From assembly GCA_039621445.1 (NCBI GenBank), contig CP154954.1, positions 41,905,572-41,969,571 on the forward strand: a stretch of DNA of 64,000 nucleotides, given 5' to 3'. The notes under the pieces were generated by a model. The model ran no database searches and was not told where the DNA came from. It worked only from the letters and a program-made list of their open reading frames with translations. The stretch is from Euglena gracilis (Eukaryota > Euglenida > Euglenophyceae > Euglenales). The translations under genes and the position numbers were made by a program. Positions 12,401 to 32,838 of the stretch are shown here, piece by piece; within the stretch, counting starts at the first letter, position 1, and each line of letters begins with the position of its first letter.

Positions 12401-12463
12401 GGTCTTCACCGGGTGTCCGCGGCAGAACCTTCCCGGGGGCCTGGGAATGGGTCCAGCCAATAA
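492..12463 (+). CDS. Multi-exon glycosyltransferase gene (nucleotide-diphospho-sugar transferase type)
   Basis: Probable Golgi/ER-type sugar transferase assembled from about nine exons: possible start exon from ATG 492, then roughly 794-882, 2353-2480, 4090-4193, 4645-4737, 8714-8785, 8889-9035, 10797-10872, 11210-11395 and 12262-12463. In order they give a beta strand (VVMLTTSTIG), an N-terminal helix and strand (NFACNLEKLQLPHYVIAALD), a DxD-like metal/nucleotide-sugar motif (VIDSDVVLERVASLF), the acceptor-side motif TFNAGLFFVP, DDQPLYNRAF, and a C-terminal HNNCIKAG resembling the HNNW.xG motif of Pfam Nucleotid_trans (PF03407, GT77-like). The order and motifs fit that family. The 8785/8889 junction is a clean phase-0 GT-AG intron. 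Other edges are approximate and an exon may be missing. No signal anchor was identified, so location is inferred from the family. The final frame stops at TAA 12461-12463, inside an AATAAA. Confidence 0.62.
595..680. repeat. Tandem repeat of GGTCACGCCACCTGGTGT
   Basis: About three to four imperfect copies of an 18-base unit with variants (GGTCACGCCACCTGGTG, GGATCACGCCACCTGGTGT). The second half, CACCTGGTG, is palindromic around CCTGG. Confidence 0.7.
794..882 (+). CDS. Glycosyltransferase exon, first beta strand
   Basis: After a CAG acceptor the frame reads DDQLRALLRRRASPDG then VVMLTTSTIG, with nearly every third position G or C. A helix followed by a hydrophobic strand is how the catalytic fold of nucleotide-sugar transferases begins. 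The likely donor is GG|gtacct. Confidence 0.5.
965..1100. repeat. CA/CG-rich microsatellite
   Basis: Imperfect CACACA and CACGCACG dinucleotide-based repeats in an intron. Confidence 0.8.
1990..2232. mobile_element. Short inverted-repeat element, C-run to G-run (TAAACCCCCC family)
   Basis: The left end reads GTAAACCCCCCCTCCCTGAT and the right end TTTTTATTAGGGGGGCGGG followed by TTTAC. Internal motif CTTGTAGTGGAC recurs in the larger relative at 4949-5372. Confidence 0.5.
2353..2480 (+). CDS. Glycosyltransferase exon with N-terminal helix/strand
   Basis: The frame reads HFVLNFACNLEKLQLPHYVI followed by AALDAPAG. This matches the family pattern of an aromatic/Asn helix (N..cNL..L.L) leading to a strand ending in D. 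The left boundary is probably the AG at 2351-2352. The right boundary is unclear because no strong GT donor follows. Confidence 0.5.
3450..3945. mobile_element. CAATTG-family dispersed element, copy 1
   Basis: Shares blocks with copies at 26.2-26.6 kb and 62.5-63.0 kb: CAATTG/AATTGTCACCCC arrays at both ends, a central segment with TTTCAGATGGTGTTCTTGGT, and the right end TTGTCGCGCGACAATTGCCC followed by a G-run. This copy is the most diverged on its left side. Confidence 0.7.
4090..4193 (+). CDS. Glycosyltransferase exon with DxD-like motif
   Basis: The frame reads WIHALFVIDSDVVLERVASL and ends at ATG|gtgagc, a strong donor. The IDSDVVL segment sits where nucleotide-sugar transferases carry the metal-binding DxD. 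The left edge is uncertain. A C-run/G-run repeat element lies just upstream. Confidence 0.6.
4645..4737 (+). CDS. Probable glycosyltransferase exon
   Basis: A short GC3-rich frame reads FRNPLPLVNPSLRDVMYAQR. It follows the DxD exon in the right order and strand, but it carries no diagnostic motif and its splice sites are not certain. Confidence 0.4.
4949..5372. mobile_element. Inverted-repeat element bounded by TAACCCCCCCCTAAT / ATTAGGGGGGGGGTTA
   Basis: The ends are near-perfect inverted repeats. Inside, CTCTTGTAGTGGACGCTCGC and a TGTTTGG(A)CCCTGCTCTTGTAG block occur twice in the same orientation, about 310 bases apart. No coding sequence is visible. Confidence 0.65.
5435..5855. mobile_element. 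Diverged copy of the TGTCCAACGACC element family
   Basis: The left side has CCCCCCCCAATGTCTACCCC and GGAGG-like sequence with TTTGGTCACATTTTTG. The right side has CAACGACCCCCCCCCGGTCG, TTACCGGTC and TTGGACATGGGGG, in the same order as the intact copies at 16.05 and 44.64 kb. Confidence 0.5.
6042..6380. mobile_element. CAGAC..CATTTAGTG inverted-repeat element with internal GCGCCGCGG repeats
   Basis: The left end CCAGACGTTCATTTAGTGCG mirrors the right end CGCACTAAATGAAAGCCTGG. The flanks share GGTGCTGGC, a candidate 9-base target duplication. The interior is about seven units of T-run plus GTGCGCCGCGG, repeating the subterminal sequence. Confidence 0.7.
8714..9035 (+). CDS. Two glycosyltransferase exons with FNAG motif
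   Basis: Exon 8714-8785 reads GLAQSDVPYSHLLPLEQTT and ends GAG|gtggcg in phase 0. Exon 8889-about 9035 begins after a pyrimidine-rich ggcag acceptor, also phase 0, and contains TFNAGLFFVPASPASIAAFE. The FNxG motif lines the sugar site in this superfamily. The 103-base intron gives clean support for the model. The 3' edge of the second exon is not obvious. Confidence 0.62.
9588..10389. mobile_element. AAGCACCTATAG inverted-repeat element with 10-bp flanking duplication
   Basis: The left end AAGCACCTATAG and the right end CTATAGATAGGTGCTT are inverted repeats. They are flanked on both sides by the identical GGTCTGCACC (9578-9587 and 10390-10399). Internal tandem AAAATGGCCT/AAAATGGCCG units lie at both inner edges. 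There is no transposase frame, so it is probably non-autonomous. It lies inside the glycosyltransferase gene. Confidence 0.8.
10797..10872 (+). CDS. Probable glycosyltransferase exon (DDQPLYNRAF)
   Basis: The frame reads VTTDDQPLYNRAFCAA. An acidic-DQ..lN motif normally follows FNxG in these transferases. The exon is GC3-rich, with the acceptor not clearly defined and a donor probably near 10872. Confidence 0.48.
11210..11395 (+). CDS. Probable glycosyltransferase exon (C-terminal domain)
   Basis: The frame with the highest GC3 contains LEVRFWPQMMAANGAV. This resembles the v.lLp...f.nG segment that precedes the HNN motif in PF03407 proteins. Both edges are approximate. Confidence 0.42.
12262..12463 (+). 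CDS. Terminal glycosyltransferase exon (HNN motif)
   Basis: The frame reads GFFSFAYRGLRPVLPGQMSL then HNNCIKAGLAFRK and stays open to TAA 12461. The HNNxIxG signature marks the C-terminus of PF03407 enzymes, with Cys here in place of the usual Trp. The stop overlaps an AATAAA hexamer at 12459-12464, so either the 3' UTR is very short or the true stop lies elsewhere. Confidence 0.55.
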
Positions 12464-12464
12464 A
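12459..12464 (+). promoter_or_regulatory. Candidate polyadenylation hexamer AATAAA
   Basis: An AATAAA occurs at the end of the glycosyltransferase reading frame, followed by T-rich sequence. It overlaps the stop codon, which is unusual, so this is weak support only. Confidence 0.25.
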
Positions 12465-12763
12465 AAAGTCTGGTGTTTTTTTTTAAAAAAAACAATGGGC
12501 AAAATGGTAGATCATTGGTCGTTGTAGGTTTTTTGTGGCAAAAACTGAAAATATGTGCAGGGCTCCAGAAATCAGGGGAAATGGTCAGAACGATCCGAAA
12601 ATGAGTTCAAGGCCTGGTTTTTTTTGTTGATCCTTTTGCAACTCCCCCTCTTGCCCCCCCCCCCCGAGGTCCCTTGGCAGGTGGCCTCCTGTGGGTCTAA
12701 AATGAAAGCCTGCTCAAGAGCCTGGCTAACAAGCTGACCCGCCAGAAGAAGGCTGGGTTATGT

Positions 12764-13095
12764 ACATGGCTTCATTTAACACCTGTGTGACCCCTCCCCC
12801 CCAGAGGGGGCGAGTGGGTGGGTTTTCGGTTCCTGGGTGGGTTGGGGCTGCTGGACCCCCTGGGGAGTGTGCCATGTCTGGCCCGGCCAAAGGCCGGGCT
12901 TGGGAAAATAAACTTCTTGCTTCTTTCTTTCAAGGGGTTTCGACTGATTTAGGGTGGGTTTGGGGTGGGTGGGTGGGTGGGTGGGTGGGTGGACCCCCGG
13001 GGGTTATGTGTGGGTGTGTTTTTGAAAAGAATGGTGGAAATGTTTGGGACCCAGGAGAAATGGCCTCCACTGGGTGTCACTAAGTGAATCCATGG
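12764..13095. mobile_element. TTCATTTA-ended inverted-repeat element, copy 1
   Basis: The left end ACATGGCTTCATTTAACACC and the right end CACTAAGTGAATCCATGG are imperfect inverted repeats. The interior shares CACCTGTGTGACCC and a (GGGT)n stretch with the copy at 23.47 kb. Confidence 0.6.
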
Positions 13096-13719
13096 TTCTG
13101 GTGGCTAGACGAGGAGGGTATCTGTCTTGTGTAATGGCTCCTCTCCGCACTTCAACAAAATTCCCCTCCCCTTCCCTCTTTCCCTGCCTTTGTGTGTCTG
13201 AATGGAGGGTGCCGTATAACTCTCCAGATTGCGGCTGGCCACCATCCTCGCAAAAACTCCTGTTTTGACTCTGTGCTGTATGGTTTTTACGATTTTTTTT
13301 TCAGGACTGATCTCTGCTGTGAACTAAATTCACAAATGGATCAGCAATGATAGGGACATTTTCTGCATTGTGGTGATTTAAGGGGAATCGAACCATGTGA
13401 GGGTTATTATTTGGGCAACCTTTTCAACCTCAATATATGACCCTCACAGCAATTTACCATTTCCTCTGGACCCAGTTTCCCCCACAATTCTGGGCTTTGG
13501 CTGCTTCGCTGCTTCGTACCACAAAAACTGATCACGGGAGTCCTGGTCAGTGAACGGGAGGGGGACCCCTAAATTTACTCCTAACGGCCTAAATCCTGAC
13601 CCTAACCCAAACCCTGTTCCTGTTCCTGACCTTTTCCCTATTAAGAACAGGCGAAGAAGTGTCCCTGGTTGACTGAAAGGGTGCGGACCCCTTCACCCAT
13701 CAAGCCGCATCGACTCCCC

Positions 13720-13945
13720 AGGAAGTAACCCCCCCAAATAACACCCCCCCCCCCCCGGTGTGTTATTTGGGCACCCGAACTGGGCCCCCAGGGGGGTGTG
13801 TGTGTTATTTTTACATGGAAAACCAAAGGAAAACAGGGGGGGGGTGTTATTTGGGCGCTCGAAATCGGCCCCCGAGGGGGGGTGTGTTATTTGGGGGGGG
13901 GTGTTATTAGGGGGGTGTGTTATTTGGGAGGGGGGTTTATTTGGA
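13720..13945. mobile_element. CCCCAAATAACACC element cluster
   Basis: Repeated CAAATAACACCCCCC and its complement GGTGTGTTATTTGGG flank C- and G-runs in both orientations. Similar termini occur near 30.72-30.78 kb, 46.50-46.57 kb and 57.5-57.7 kb. Confidence 0.5.
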
Positions 13946-14515
13946 GACCTCACCCTCCGCCTCACAGGGCAAAACTTTTCCTTCGCACTGCACTGTGAAT
14001 TTTATTTTTGGTCCAATCACAGAACGGTGTAGGGCTGTTTTGGCTGGGGTTCTCACCCTAAGAAAATAATGGAAATTTGGCAAATGTTCTTCCTTTCTTC
14101 CTCACTCTGAAAATGGCGGCCATTCTGAATGAAAATGGCGGCCCCACATAGTTGTTGAAACAGCTTTGTAGGCTGTCAGATATTGTCTGTAGCTTTTTTG
14201 TGCCAGGTTTGTATGTATGTTTTCTCAATCCACAACTGGCAGCCTTGAGTGCGGAAACTCTTCCAGAACGTGCAAATTTATTTATTCTGTGGCATTTTTT
14301 TTGCAGTTTTTGCAGTCCAGGCTTTTGCCTGCCGATGTGCCTCTTTCCTTCACCCCCTTTCAACCCACTTTTGGGGGGTTTGGGGGGTTCACCCCCCCCC
14401 CCGCCCAAAAACCTCTGGCTCGAAGGCACACACATTGCGGAACCCCCACACCACCATGCTTGCGCTTCGGGGAACGGCCGGTGCCTCATCCGCCTCTTCT
14501 TTCCAGGGCCACGCC

Positions 14516-24992
<10,477 letters not shown>

Positions 24993-25779
24993 CAGCCCGG
25001 CACAATACACACCTCGGTGAGGGGCGGCGGGTGTGTGCCTGTGGCACCCCCGTACCCCACACACATATGGGTGGCACCCGCACTCCACCATCGCTGTTCT
25101 TTCCTGCCACTGCGTTGCTGTCTGTGTCCACTGGTGCTGGGGCATTTCTCATTCCGCAACTTTTGTGTCTCTTAACATTCACGCCTGCATCCAACCCCCC
25201 ACCGGGGGGTCCAGCTAGCATCTTTTTTCCCCACCCCCTGACAAGTCCTTATCGTATCATTAACCCCCCACTGACTAACCCCCTGGGGTCAGTACGATCT
25301 GGTTTGCTTGGGCCGAAGCGGGGGTGGGTGGTTAGTAGTTGGGGGGGTTAGTTGGTCAAATCCGACCCCCCAAAATGCCCAAAACACCCCTCTGCAATGC
25401 ATTTTTTTTTGGCAGAATTCGAAAATGGCATTTTTCATGATGATTCTTGGGAACACAAAAATTGACAAAAATCAGTTGGTGTCTTGCAACCAAATAAATC
25501 GTCCCCGGCGTCTTTTTCATTTTTCTTCACCGGGGGGGGGGTTAGTCAGTCGTCCTTTGGTTTGTTGGTCACAGGGGGGGCTTGTAGGTGGGGGGGGGGT
25601 GGGTGGGAAAAGTGGGGGGAGAGGTGAGGTTTAAACCGGGGGCCGGTGCGGACAGTTTCCCAGGTGCGACCCTGACAGGTTCTCTGGTATCACAGTTTCC
25701 CAGGAGGGTGAGGGTAGGATTGCAATCATCATTTGCACCCATTCCCAAGTCCTCCCGACCGGGGCAGGCTTCTTTTTAA

Positions 25780-26160
25780 GTCAGCAGACCCCCCACCCCC
25801 GGGGGGAGGGGGGGTGGGTGGGTGGGTCCCGGCCGGACCCCCCCCCCCGGGGGGGGGTCCCGCGCCGAAGGCGCTGGGTATACCTTTTCGGCGCGAAGAG
25901 CCGAATTTTTTTGAAAATTGCCTTTAGCGGCCCCCATTTTTTGGGGGGCACCCCCCCCCGGGGGGGTCCCGCGCCACCCTGGGTGGGTGGGGGGGACCCC
26001 CCCTCCCCCCCCCCCGGGGGGCTTAAAAAGAAGCCTGGACCGGGGGTTTTCTCCTGGGGGGAGGGTCCGGCGGGCCGCTTCTTTTAAACTCAGACCCCCC
26101 CCAGTGGGTGGGTTTGGGGCCGGACCGACCCGGGGGTGGGTCCCGGCTGGGTCCCCCCCC
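25780..26160. repeat. Cluster of C-run/G-run palindromes
   Basis: Several blocks of GACC plus C-run joined to G-run plus GGTCC, separated by TTCGGCGCGAAG-like sequence. No exon is visible. Such blocks resemble collapsed element ends. Confidence 0.55.
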
Positions 26161-26645
26161 CCCCCCGGGCAATTGACGCCCCCGGGTAATTGACGCCCCT
26201 GGGCAATTGACGCCCCCGGGCAATTGTCACCCCTGGCTGTGCCGGCCAATTTGTCACCCCGGGAAATTGTCACCCCCCTCCGTGCTGCCCAATTTGTCAC
26301 CCCCCACAGAAGACGTTTGTGAACTTTCTTTTCGCCGGCACGACTCAATTGATCTTCTATTTCGCTACAACGTGCTGAGAAATGTCACATACCAAATGCT
26401 CTGCACAATATCACAACCATAGCTGCATTTTTGCATGTTCACTGGTGTTTCAGATGGTGTTCTTGGTCATTTGGATTAAATGTGGTCTACATGGGTAGGC
26501 AATTGACGCCCCCGGGCAATTGACGCCCCCGGGCAATTGTCACCCCCCTCTGTGCCGGCCAAATTGTCACCCTGGGAAATTGTCACCCCCCTCCGTGCTG
26601 CCCGATTTGTCGCGCGACAATTGCCCGGGGGGGGGGGGGCGGTTA
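26150..26645. mobile_element. CAATTG-family dispersed element, copy 2
   Basis: The left array is GGGCAATTGACGCCCCC repeated, then TGTGCCGGCCAATTTGTCAC, a middle of about 170 bases (TGAACTTTCTTTTCGCCGGC onward), a second array and the right end GTCGCGCGACAATTGCCC plus G-run. Closely similar to 62475-62968. Confidence 0.85.
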
Positions 26646-27055
26646 TGGGTTTTGGCGCAATTTTTTTTGGGAAATACCCTCAGACGGCCCGATTTTAATT
26701 AAAGATCGCATTTGGACCCACTTTGAATCCATGAGCGCAGAACAAAATTCGAGCTTCGGCCAAGACGAAATAGGCTATGTGTATACAATTTTGCATTGAT
26801 TGTATCAAGGTGTGTAGTTTTGGATGCCAGACTTCGAGGGAAAAGGGAAATAATCTGGGGCAGAGCAGGAAGATATGCGTAAGATGTCCTTTCTGTCCAA
26901 AAACTGCGGACGGGCCATTTTTTTCCAAGTGGGCCCAACCATATTATGGTTGCTTCTGACATTCACACCAATGTCAATAATAATATTGGTTTGGGTCCAT
27001 TGCTCTTCTAGATACATGCAGTGTAAACCAAAAAGTCCAGTTTTGGGGGGTGAAC

Positions 27056-27169
<114 letters not shown>

Positions 27170-28095
27170 GCACACATCTTAATATACATGTATATTTAAC
27201 ACATAATACACATTTGAATACATGCACACGTACACATTTGAAAATTCCAAAAGCACAAATCTCTGTATTACCCATAAAAATCAATTTTTTGGGTTTTTTT
27301 TTACTAATGGACCCGTCACATTACTCCTGTCCCAATGTTCGCACACCAATGCTATTGTGGGTTTTTTCCGAGTTAGCATGCAGCACTGTCCTCTCCACCT
27401 GGGAAGGGGGGGCATCGATCGGACACAAGAGACCCAACATTTGGATTGGCGGAAGCAAAGACTAACACATGAAATATGCATTATCCAGTGCTTTCTTTTC
27501 TTGGTTCATGTCCTCATGATTTCCAGAAGTGGGATGAAATTGCCACAGCAACAAGGCTTTTGTACTATTGGAGGGCCCCTTTGCGGGCCTCCAGTCATTC
27601 AGGGCAATTGTCACACCCCATTCAGGGGACAGGAGCCAAACAAAGTAAGTTTTTTTTTGCCAGAGTGTTTGCCTTGGCCGCTTGTCTGCAGAGTTTTGTC
27701 GCTTTCTCTCGTGGCCGCCCCTTGCCTTCGGCGCCAGCGACTCCCTGGTGGATGTGCCGGGCCCCCGGGCAGGCCTTTGCTGAAGGTCTTTTTCCCCAAG
27801 GGAAGCATTTCACTGCCTTGCCGGGCCAGGGCCAGGGACGTTTGTGATGGGCTGGATGTGGCCAGGAAGCCCCCCCCCCCCCCGCTGGGCTGCAAACGGG
27901 TCGACTTCGATGGTTTGGCGCCTTTTCTTGGCCACCGCTTTTCATGGCGGGTTGGGGTTCTTGGTACCGCCCCCCCCCCCAGATTTCAGGGTTGGGACAG
28001 CACGGCCCAGTTCCCGCCAGCCCGAAAGCCGACCGCCCCAGAGATGGCCCCCGGGGCCAGCCCGTGCAGCAAAAGCCGGCGGGCGGCCGCACGGG

Positions 28096-28220
28096 ATGTC
28101 GGCAGACCCGTTCCCGCCGCTGCCGCCGGGCTGGGAGTGCCGCCTCCTGACGAGCGGCCGGTACATCTTCCTGGACGAGGCGTCGTCCACCACCACCTTC
28201 AGCCACCCAGGGAGGGCGCT
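28096..28220 (+). CDS. WW-domain exon, possible gene start
   Basis: From ATG 28096 the frame reads PFPPLPPGWECRLLTSGRYI then FLDEASSTTTFSHPGR. This is a WW fold with LPPGWE at the first tryptophan, a central strand (RYIFLDE) and a closing proline. The second tryptophan is Phe (TTTF). WW domains bind proline-rich peptides, which are abundant in the exons downstream. Third positions are almost all G or C. The donor is unclear, with the nearest GT about 28228. Whether this starts a separate gene or the N-terminus of the alpha-kinase gene is not shown by the sequence. Confidence 0.6.
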
Positions 28221-29099
28221 CACCGAGACAGCGTGCACACTGCGCGACGCGCACGTGCACGTGTGCGCACAAACACACACCCGAAAGAAATGATTCATTC
28301 CCTTCTTGTGACTGCTCTCAATCGCTTTCAACTTTCCTCAAGTAGATGGAGTGGCTTCTTTGTTCCAGATTTTTGGCCCAGATTTGGGAGTGAACCATTC
28401 GACCAAGTTAGCTTCTGTTGGTCTGTAAGGAGCGCCTGCATCGCTCTCCTGGCGCATTTCGATGGCAAACCTCTCCTCATTCTGTTGTTGGCATTTTGCG
28501 TGCCATAGCCCCCCCCACAGGGATGTATGGGAAGCCCGTTGGCATTGAGGGAGGTAGGTACAACTCTCCCACCCCCTAGATGTTGGGAGGGGCTGGACTC
28601 CCCCAGGCATAGATGGGAAGCCCTTCGGTTTTGAGGTGGGTGGTAGGGGGGGGGGTCCGGACCCTGGGGGGTGAGGTGGTTGGGGGGGGGGGGTCCGGAC
28701 CCGCTCCCCTCCCACTGGATGTTGGGAGGGGGAACCAGACCCCCCACCCCCCCTCCTTGGCTGGTTCCCTCAGCGCCAGAAAATGCAAGAAAATTTTCTC
28801 TTTTCGCTCACTTTTAAACACATTGCACTTTTTTTTTTGATGGTTTGGTGTTTTCCACACAAAAAAAGATGTTCAAAAATTAAAAAATCACAAAGAACAT
28901 TATTGGATTTTTTTTTCAAAGAAAAATCAGGAATTCTTCAAAAAACTGGCCTGGTTTCCGGAACCATTTTTCATAGAACCAAAAATTTTCCCAGCCCCTT
29001 TCGGGTTGGGGGGGTCCAGACCCCCTCCCCAGGGCTTCCCACACACCCCTCCCCCCCCCCCCCCCCCCCCCACCCTGTCACCACCCGACCACGCGCCAG

Positions 29100-29213
29100 G
29101 AGTACCACTCGCCCAGCAAGCCGGGGGTGGGCCGGGCCGCCCTCGTCGCCTCGGGCCCGGCCGCCCCCCGCCCGGCGACGGCCTCCGTGGGGCTGCGGAA
29201 GCCATGCAGAGGG
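29100..29213 (+). CDS. Probable Ser/Pro/Ala-rich exon
   Basis: After a gcgccag acceptor preceded by a long C-run, the GC3-rich frame reads EYHSPSKPGVGRAALVASGP then AAPRPATASVGLRKP. There is no recognised domain. The donor is not clear. Confidence 0.4.
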
Positions 29214-29635
29214 GAGGGGTTTTGCAACGACCCTGTTCCGTGGGTGCTGTGAGGTTTTGACGGTGTTTGCAAAGGTGATGGGACAGACTCAAGCGTTTGA
29301 AACTTGTGAACAGTTTGGATTTGCCCACAACCTTGGGTTGAAACAGATCTATTTTTTCTGTCCCTTGTCGTATCTTTTTCTTGAAATGCTTCTTTTTTTC
29401 AATTGTAAGTCCTGTTTCTGATGTTTCCCCAAACCACATCTTTGCGATGGGAACGGATGAAGGCAATTTGTGCACAAACATGCGAAACTACGCATTCAGC
29501 CACATATGAACATACTGTTTTCCTCATATTTCCGTACACTCGCCTTTCTATTTATACTTCTCTGCGTATTCTCCCCCATTCACCATGAAGTTTCCCATCC
29601 TCCCGTATCATCTTTCTTCCCGTTCACTCAAACAG

Positions 29636-30046
29636 CCCGACGCCGCCGCAGCGCCACGCCGCCATTCCCCGACCTGCCCCCCGGCTGGGTCTACGGCGTG
29701 GAGGGGGCGTTCTTCGTCTTCCACCAGCTCGGGTCCGCGGTGTGCCAGTCCCGCCACCCCCTCACCGGCCGCCAGTACGCCGCCCCCCACGGCATAGGCA
29801 GCCCCGCCGGACCCCCCAGAGCGTTGCCTCCCCCTTCCCCCTTCCCGCCTGTGTCCCCGCCTGGCGGTTCCGTTGATGGTCGGTGCTCTGCGGCCAGCCC
29901 GAGGCCATGTGCCGAAGGCCGCGGCGGGCCCCTCCCGCGGCCGGACGCCGTCCGACCACAACTCCCCCCGCCCCAACGCGGCCCCGGCCCAGTTGCGGCC
30001 GCCCGCCCCCGGCAGTCCGATGGGCCGAACCGCCACCCCGGACAAG
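29636..30046 (+). CDS. Second WW-like exon and following proline-rich exon
   Basis: Exon 29636-about 29795 reads FPDLPPGWVYGVEGAFFVFH then QLGSAVCQSRHPLTGRQYA. It is a WW-like unit with LPPGW, a central FFVFH strand and a closing HP, but the second tryptophan is replaced by Cys-Gln. A second segment, about 29893-30046, reads PSRGRTPSDHNSPRPNAAPA and ends GGCCGAACCGCCACCCCGG followed by ACAAG|gtgagg, a strong donor. It is disordered and SP-rich, a likely phosphorylation target (inference). Confidence 0.52.
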
Positions 30047-30121
30047 GTGAGGACCAGCACTGGCCCCACACATATGCGCAGCCTGGGAGCGAAAGCGAGA
30101 GTGAGAGAACTAGAGAGAGAG

Positions 30122-30123
<2 letters not shown>

Positions 30124-30173
<50 letters not shown>

Positions 30174-30245
30174 GTGTGCTTGTGTGCGCGAGTGGGTGTG
30201 GGTGTGTTTGTGAATACACACACATGCGCATGCAGGCACGCACGC

Positions 30246-30291
<46 letters not shown>
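30124..30291. repeat. Two (TG)n microsatellites
   Basis: TG arrays at 30124-30171 and 30249-30291, separated by a TG/CA-rich spacer, directly after the donor at 30047. Confidence 0.95.
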
Positions 30292-30293
<2 letters not shown>

Positions 30294-30854
30294 CGTTGTT
30301 GGGGTTCTCCGCTGGACCTCTTGCCGCCATTCCCCTGGCCTCCCCCCCCCCACCTCAACGCACGGGCTCGGCGCTGGCGCCAGCTCGCTCCGCTGTGCGC
30401 AGCGCCGCCCCGGCCGGCAGTCTCCTCATGAGCCGCACCCAGGGCTGCCCAGGACTCCGGCAACTCCACGTAGCCTGTCGTTCGAACGTCCATTTTTTCC
30501 CATTTGTTTCTCGCCGGGAAGGAGTTGCTCTTGCAAGCTTTGATACTGGTTGGGGTCCCCCCCCCGCCTCCCGAATGTCCGCCCCCTCCCCACTGACCCC
30601 GACTGTTATTTTCATATTTTTGTGTGGTTGTTCATATTATTATATAGTCGTTTAATTTCATGTATCACACGTAGTTGAATCACAGTAACTTTTTGTATGC
30701 ACATGCATTATATTAACCCCCCCCAAATAACCCCCCCCAAATAACACCCCCCTTTGGGGGCCGAATTCGCCCAAATAAGACACCGAGACCCCCACCCCCC
30801 GTGCACAACGTTCATAAGCAGATGTATTTCTTGTCCAGGAGTGCTCACGCAGAC

Positions 30855-30866
30855 ATGGTTTTATAT

Positions 30867-30900
<34 letters not shown>

Positions 30901-30907
30901 GTATATA
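30855..30907. repeat. (TA)n repeat
   Basis: TATATA and TACATA dinucleotide repeats. Confidence 0.9.
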
Positions 30908-31362
30908 TTTGAAGGTCAGAACCGATTGACGGAGGACCTTAGACAATTTGTTCTTTGGGTTCATTGCTTCGTGCTCCAAATTGCTCATTTTTCAAAAATG
31001 GGCTGACCGCATTTTGGCGGCGCTTTCCAGATGCCAGGGATGCACTCCTGGACAAGGTATCCTCCACGCTGATATCGGACATTGTTCGGGAAGAACCTGT
31101 TCAGGCAGCAGTGCCCAAATACCCCCCCTGGACCCCCAGTTTGGGTGCCCAAATAACGGTATAAATCGGGGGGGGGCGTGATTTTCACAGCCAGATTGCC
31201 TCAATGCCAAAAATGGGGGGTGCCAACAAGTGCAACCAGCCCCCGGGAACAGGTCAGCTGGGCAAACACCGGGGGGGGGGGGTTGGGGGGGTTGAATGGC
31301 GCACATATCCATGGATACTGTGGGCTTGTTATGCAGAATTTGGCCCCCCACCCCTGCCCGGC

Positions 31363-31600
31363 TTTCCGGCTCCGCCCTGGCCCCGTGCCGGCGCCCCCCG
31401 GCAAGCCCGGCGCCACGGCCCTCCCCTGGCGGCCCGGCGCCGGGGGCCTGGGGCCCGCCAGGGGTCTCACGTCCCCCAAGGCGCAGCCCACCACCCCGAC
31501 CAAGAGCCCCGGCCGCGCCACCGCTGCCCCCCTGCTGGGCCCGCCCCCCCTGCTCCCCCCCCCCCCCGGCAACCCTGTGGTGCTGCCCCTCCCTCTCCCC
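31363..31600 (+). CDS. Proline-rich low-complexity exon
   Basis: The GC3-rich frame reads RPGPVPAPPGKPGATALPWR, then GLTSPKAQPTTPTKSPGRAT and PPPLLPPPPGN. It contains several PPLP-like motifs that WW domains could bind. Boundaries are approximate. Confidence 0.45.
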
Positions 31601-31714
31601 GGTTTTCCAGGCCCACAGGTTTGTCTTCAGTTTTCTTTTTAGTGACAAAGGTATTTTTCTCTCGCACAGCGCCATCGTCGGTGGGGGCTCGACCCACCCA
31701 GGCTGTCCCCAAGC

Positions 31715-31883
31715 ATGACTTACGCCGCCGGGGCGCCGGCTGGCGCACGGGGGCGACGGCGGCGCTCCCCGGCGCTGCTGAAGGCCCGGCTGAGCCCCGC
31801 CCCACCCTCCGCGTCCGTCCCTGACGCCCTGGCAGACTTCCCCATCCACGGCCAGCCCGCAGCCGTCCGGCACAGGACTGCGC
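31715..31883 (+). CDS. Probable low-complexity exon before the (TG)n array
   Basis: The frame reads SPALLKARLSPAPPSASVPD then ALADFPIHGQPAAVRHR, with high GC3. It ends just before a 170-base TG repeat that occupies the start of the next intron. Confidence 0.38.
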
Positions 31884-31911
31884 TCCCCCATCCTCAATGT
31901 GCCACAGTGCC

Positions 31912-32086
<175 letters not shown>

Positions 32087-32599
32087 ACAGCATGGAGTCG
32101 CTTAAGCTGAAGGAAACCCCACCCCTGGGGTCCAGCCAGCCAGCAGTCTTTTCACAGACAGCTTCTTTCCAGCCCTGGACCCCCCCTTTCCCTCCCATCG
32201 ACAAGCTTCCATGCTTCCCCTTCCGCGAAGGTGCCAAACTGGGCCATAATTGGTCTGCTTGACTTGTTGGTCTGCCTAACTGAAGTTTTGGGTCTCAAAA
32301 TCAATAGGTTGCATGACTTCCTAATTTGGGCTTTTCTGCTTTTTCAATTTGTGGTGGAACTTTCAGTTGTGGTCGATCTGGTTGGACCCAGTTTTCGGCC
32401 AGCTTCAGCATGGGTCCCCACCCCGGGAGGGGGGGTCAGCCAGCAGCCTTCTTCCACTCAGCCCGAATTTCCAGCCTCTGAGCTGACCTCCCCCCAAGGG
32501 GGGGGGGGTCACTAAGCGACGTCCCGGTGGCCAACTCTAGCATTCGACCCCAGGCAGCAAGCACCCCCCAGAGGGACCCCACCGCATACCGGTGCCCCC

Positions 32600-32838
32600 C
32601 CCCCCTCCCGACTGCCCTGCCCCGCCCGGGACCCCCTCCCCGGCTTCCCGCGGTCCCACAGCGGCTCGTCCCTGCCCGGCAGCCCCGCCGCCCCCCGGGC
32701 CCCGCCACCCGGGGCCGACCCCCGCCGCCCCATCGCCGCCGCCGCCGCCGGCCCGCGGCCCACCGCCGGGACCGCGGGGGCCGGCCCCCCTCGAGGGGGG
32801 GAACTGAAGGCCAGCGGCGGTCCCCGTCGCAAGCCCAC
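32600..32838 (+). CDS. Pro/Ser/Ala/Gly-rich exon
   Basis: Of the three open frames, the one with G/C at nearly all third positions reads PLPGFPRSHSGSSLPGSPAA, then ADPRRPIAAAAAGPRPTAGT and GGPRRKPTGREL. It is disordered with no known domain. Confidence 0.42.
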
